This document shows, piece by piece, positions 61,699 through 64,000 of a DNA stretch of 64,000 bases. The position numbers and the translations under genes are program-made. Each line of letters starts with the position of its first letter. The first letter of the stretch is position 1. Where the stretch lies: the NCBI RefSeq assembly GCF_041860085.1, contig NZ_CP124747.1, forward strand, positions 806,001 to 870,000. Reading direction: 5' to 3'. The notes under the pieces were generated by a model. The model was not told the DNA's origin and ran no database searches. It saw only the letters and a list, made by a program, of their open reading frames with translations. Origin of the DNA: Schlesneria sp. DSM 10557. Its GTDB lineage: Bacteria; Planctomycetota; Planctomycetia; Planctomycetales; Planctomycetaceae.

Positions 61699-64000
61699 AT
61701 GAATCTACGCGGCGGAAACCACGGGTCTCTGACGAAGAATGCATCACTCAGTCGCCACGTCTTGCGCCGTGGGTTTTGGAAGCGAACTCACCTGCTGCAC
61801 CCTGTCGCTGCGATAATGGTCGCATTCTGCTCCGGCCAATCCAGTTTCGCAGAGACTCTCGATATCGGCACCTCGGCCGACTTCCTCAACGCGATTCAGG
61901 CCGTTGATACCAATCCGGACAAAGACTACACGCTCAATTTCCTGAACAACTTCACGATGACGCAGCAGTCGCTCAACATTGCCAGCGACTCCGTCGTGAA
62001 ATTGGCAGGCAATTCAAAAACGGTGGATGGAAATTCCCTGTTCCAGCCACTCGTCATTAACAAAGGGACCCTGGAACTGCATAGCTTTAATGTCATCAAT
62101 GCAGGCCAGCCAGTCACGGTAAACGGTGGAACTCTGGTCGATAAAACGGGCAGCCTCAAAGGCGATGTCCTCAACAACGGGGTCGTTGCCTTCGATTCAC
62201 CGAACCCGCTGAACTACAGTGGGAATATGTCGGGTAACGGTAGTGTTCAGATCCTGGGCGAAGGCCCCGTCACGTTCATCGGAACGAACACTTATTCCGA
62301 TGGGACGTACATCGCCGAAGGAGCCTCTCTCACAGGAACGACCAGCAGCCTGCAAGGTAACTTTCTGAATTTTGGAAAGCTGGAGTTCAATCAAGACACG
62401 GCAGGCACCTATTCCGGCTCCATTTACGGCCATGGCGGCGTCGTGATCAGCGGCAGTGGGCCCGTCACTTTCACCGGCCTGAACGCGTATGACGGCGGCA
62501 CGTTGGTGAATGCGGGAAGTACGTTGATTGGTTCAACCGACAGTCTGCAAGGTCCGATTCTCACTGGCGGGACGGTGCAGTTTGATCAGCAGCAGGCGGG
62601 AACCTTCAAGGGGACGTTCTCAGGGACGGGCCACGTCCAGATTAGTGGAAGCGGTCCAATCACGTTTACGGCACCTAACTCTCACACGGGTGGGACATCT
62701 ATTGATACCGGCAGCACCCTGATCGGAACGACCGCGAACCTGCATGGTGTCATCGAGAACGACGGAACAGTCGAGTTCAATCAGGTCGCAACAGGCGCAT
62801 TCAGCGGAAATATCTCTGGATCTGGGAAGGTCCTCATCAGCGGCAGTGGCCCCGTCGTCTTCACGGGACTTAATAGTTACACCGGGGGGACCACCATCGA
62901 AGAAGGAAGTACGCTGCTGGGAACCGCCAAGAGCCTGCATGGTACGATCCACAACGAGGGCTCCGTCCAATTCATCGCAGGCGGAAATGGAACCTACAGT
63001 GGAGACATGTCGGGGAAGGGAAGCCTCACGGTTGCCATGAGTGCTGCAATCAATCTGACCGGTAACAACACCTATACCGGCGGAACGAAGATTGAAGACG
63101 GGGGCACTCTGATTGGCAACGCCAGCAGTCTGCAGGGATCAATTGATAACGACGGGACACTCGTCTTCAAAAGTATTCCCAGTCCATTTCAACTCCAGCA
63201 GGTCACCGTGGAAGGTCCCTCAGTGACTCCGCCGATTTACCGTGTGGCGCCAGGGTACCTTCCGCCCGTGTCGAACATTTTCGAAGGCGCTATTTCGGGA
63301 TCCGGACATGTAGAAGTGGAGGGACCTGGGATCACGGCCTTCACCGGACAGAACACCTACACCGGCGGCACCACCGTCAAGAGCGGTGCTACGCTGGCAG
63401 GCTCGACGCGAGGCATTCAAGGAAACTTCACCAATAACGGTTTCGTTCAGTTCAATAATTCACTGGGGCTGGAAAGTATGACTTTCCCCAGCGGTTCTGA
63501 TCAGACCGGCGAGTATTCCGGAAACATGTCGGGAACAGGTGGTGTTGAGATCAGCGGGATCACTCCCATTCGGTTCACCGGGACGAACACTTACACCGGC
63601 GGGACCTATATCGATCATGGCAGTTCGCTGATTGGGACCACGAACAGTGTGCAAGGGGCGATTGCGAACGATGGTCTCGTAACGTTCGACCAGGACTTCG
63701 AAGGCACCTATGCGGGGAACATGGCAGGTTCAGGCGCCGTCTTGATCACGGGCGCGGGCCCGGTCACGTTCTCGGGGACAAACACCTATCTTGGCGGCAC
63801 TGCAATCCATGCAGACAGCACCTTGATTGGAACGACGAGCAGCTTGCAGGGGGCGATTGATAACAGTGGGCTGCTACGTTTCCATCAGAGCACGTCAGGC
63901 ATGTTCACCGGCACGATTTCCGGTGACGGTGACGTCGAGATCGCAGGCACGGGGCCCGTTGTCTTTCAGTCACTGAATACCTACACCGGCACCACAACAG
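61699..64000 (+). CDS. Autotransporter-repeat protein, 5' part (runs off window)
   Basis: Open from ATG 61699 to the window end, at least 767 residues. The long signal-like N-terminus has a hydrophobic part HPVAAIMVAFCSGQ then SSFAET. From about residue 60 the sequence repeats a 65-residue unit of the PATR type (for example GPVTFTGLNAYDGGT, then STLIGTTSSLQG, then GxxxFNQ). At least nine units appear. Such passengers form long beta-helices for adhesion or surface display; a C-terminal beta-barrel, if any, is beyond the window. Confidence 0.75.
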   Translation, partial: MNLRGGNHGSLTKNASLSRHVLRRGFWKRTHLLHPVAAIMVAFCSGQSSFAETLDIGTSADFLNAIQAVDTNPDKDYTLNFLNNFTMTQQSLNIASDSVVKLAGNSKTVDGNSLFQPLVINKGTLELHSFNVINAGQPVTVNGGTLVDKTGSLKGDVLNNGVVAFDSPNPLNYSGNMSGNGSVQILGEGPVTFIGTNTYSDGTYIAEGASLTGTTSSLQGNFLNFGKLEFNQDTAGTYSGSIYGHGGVVISGSGPVTFTGLNAYDGGTLVNAGSTLIGSTDSLQGPILTGGTVQFDQQQAGTFKGTFSGTGHVQISGSGPITFTAPNSHTGGTSIDTGSTLIGTTANLHGVIENDGTVEFNQVATGAFSGNISGSGKVLISGSGPVVFTGLNSYTGGTTIEEGSTLLGTAKSLHGTIHNEGSVQFIAGGNGTYSGDMSGKGSLTVAMSAAINLTGNNTYTGGTKIEDGGTLIGNASSLQGSIDNDGTLVFKSIPSPFQLQQVTVEGPSVTPPIYRVAPGYLPPVSNIFEGAISGSGHVEVEGPGITAFTGQNTYTGGTTVKSGATLAGSTRGIQGNFTNNGFVQFNNSLGLESMTFPSGSDQTGEYSGNMSGTGGVEISGITPIRFTGTNTYTGGTYIDHGSSLIGTTNSVQGAIANDGLVTFDQDFEGTYAGNMAGSGAVLITGAGPVTFSGTNTYLGGTAIHADSTLIGTTSSLQGAIDNSGLLRFHQSTSGMFTGTISGDGDVEIAGTGPVVFQSLNTYTGTTT

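Noticed and set aside
62200..64000. Tandem DNA repeats or a CRISPR array in the last 2 kb
   Set aside because: The periodicity is that of a protein repeat of about 195 bp with diverged DNA; no short identical repeats with spacers.

Overview
The window looks like a Planctomycetes chromosome (Planctomycetaceae-type). The reasons are a DUF1580-like small protein, the very large DUF4175-like membrane protein with a disordered linker, Cys-rich planctomycete-type lipoproteins, an isolated ribosomal protein S18 gene, a fliF-fliG-fliH-fliI block, an imuA-imuB mutagenesis pair, and moderate GC with frequent GTG and TTG starts. The species cannot be named from the sequence alone.

Region 1 (1-1857) is accessory left flank: the end of one small membrane-anchored protein, a coupled tandem paralogue, a convergent zinc-ribbon gene, and about 760 bp without a supported gene that ends in two strong hairpins. 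Region 2 (1858-18989) is an integrated element of about 17.1 kb. A perfect 25-bp direct repeat (1858-1882 and 18965-18989) is the 3' end of tRNA-Lys(CTT), which stays intact at the right end, and a tyrosine integrase lies next to it. The element carries a DnaB-N/RepA-like replicative helicase with iteron-like repeats inside its gene, a DUF1580-like HTH protein, three zinc-ribbon genes, a DUF5681-like protein, an HExxH protein, a HIRAN-domain membrane protein, a mosaic ParB-like locus, a six-gene coupled operon of unknown function, and three copies of an unusual palindrome. I see no capsid, portal, terminase, tail, relaxase or type IV secretion gene. It is therefore best described as a cryptic self-replicating integrative element or phage satellite, and it is the strongest candidate for an undescribed system.

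Region 3 (19050-27200) is housekeeping: rlmI-like methyltransferase, tsaE, a lone IS200-type TnpA, imuA/imuB, tRNA-Val, a lipoprotein, endonuclease IV and bS18. Region 4 (27300-32000) is the flagellar basal body/export block on the minus strand, with a divergent FHA protein. Region 5 (33300-48620) holds metabolism and transport genes: an acyltransferase, a Tat-exported amidohydrolase, an aldose epimerase, a HEAT/TPR exported protein, an ABC importer of the NMT1/ThiY type, coaX, a zinc-ribbon protein, a MOSC protein, an aldolase-like protein, cbiX, and an NtrC-type regulator whose GAFTGA loop is not recognisable. Region 6 (48970-64000) holds the giant DUF4175-like protein, a TIM-barrel isomerase-like protein, a Cys-rich lipoprotein, a multi-pass membrane protein, surE, an NCS2 permease, a SUKH/Tdi1-like immunity-type protein, and the first 2.3 kb of a long autotransporter-repeat protein that runs off the window.

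No rRNA, CRISPR array or recognised riboswitch was seen.
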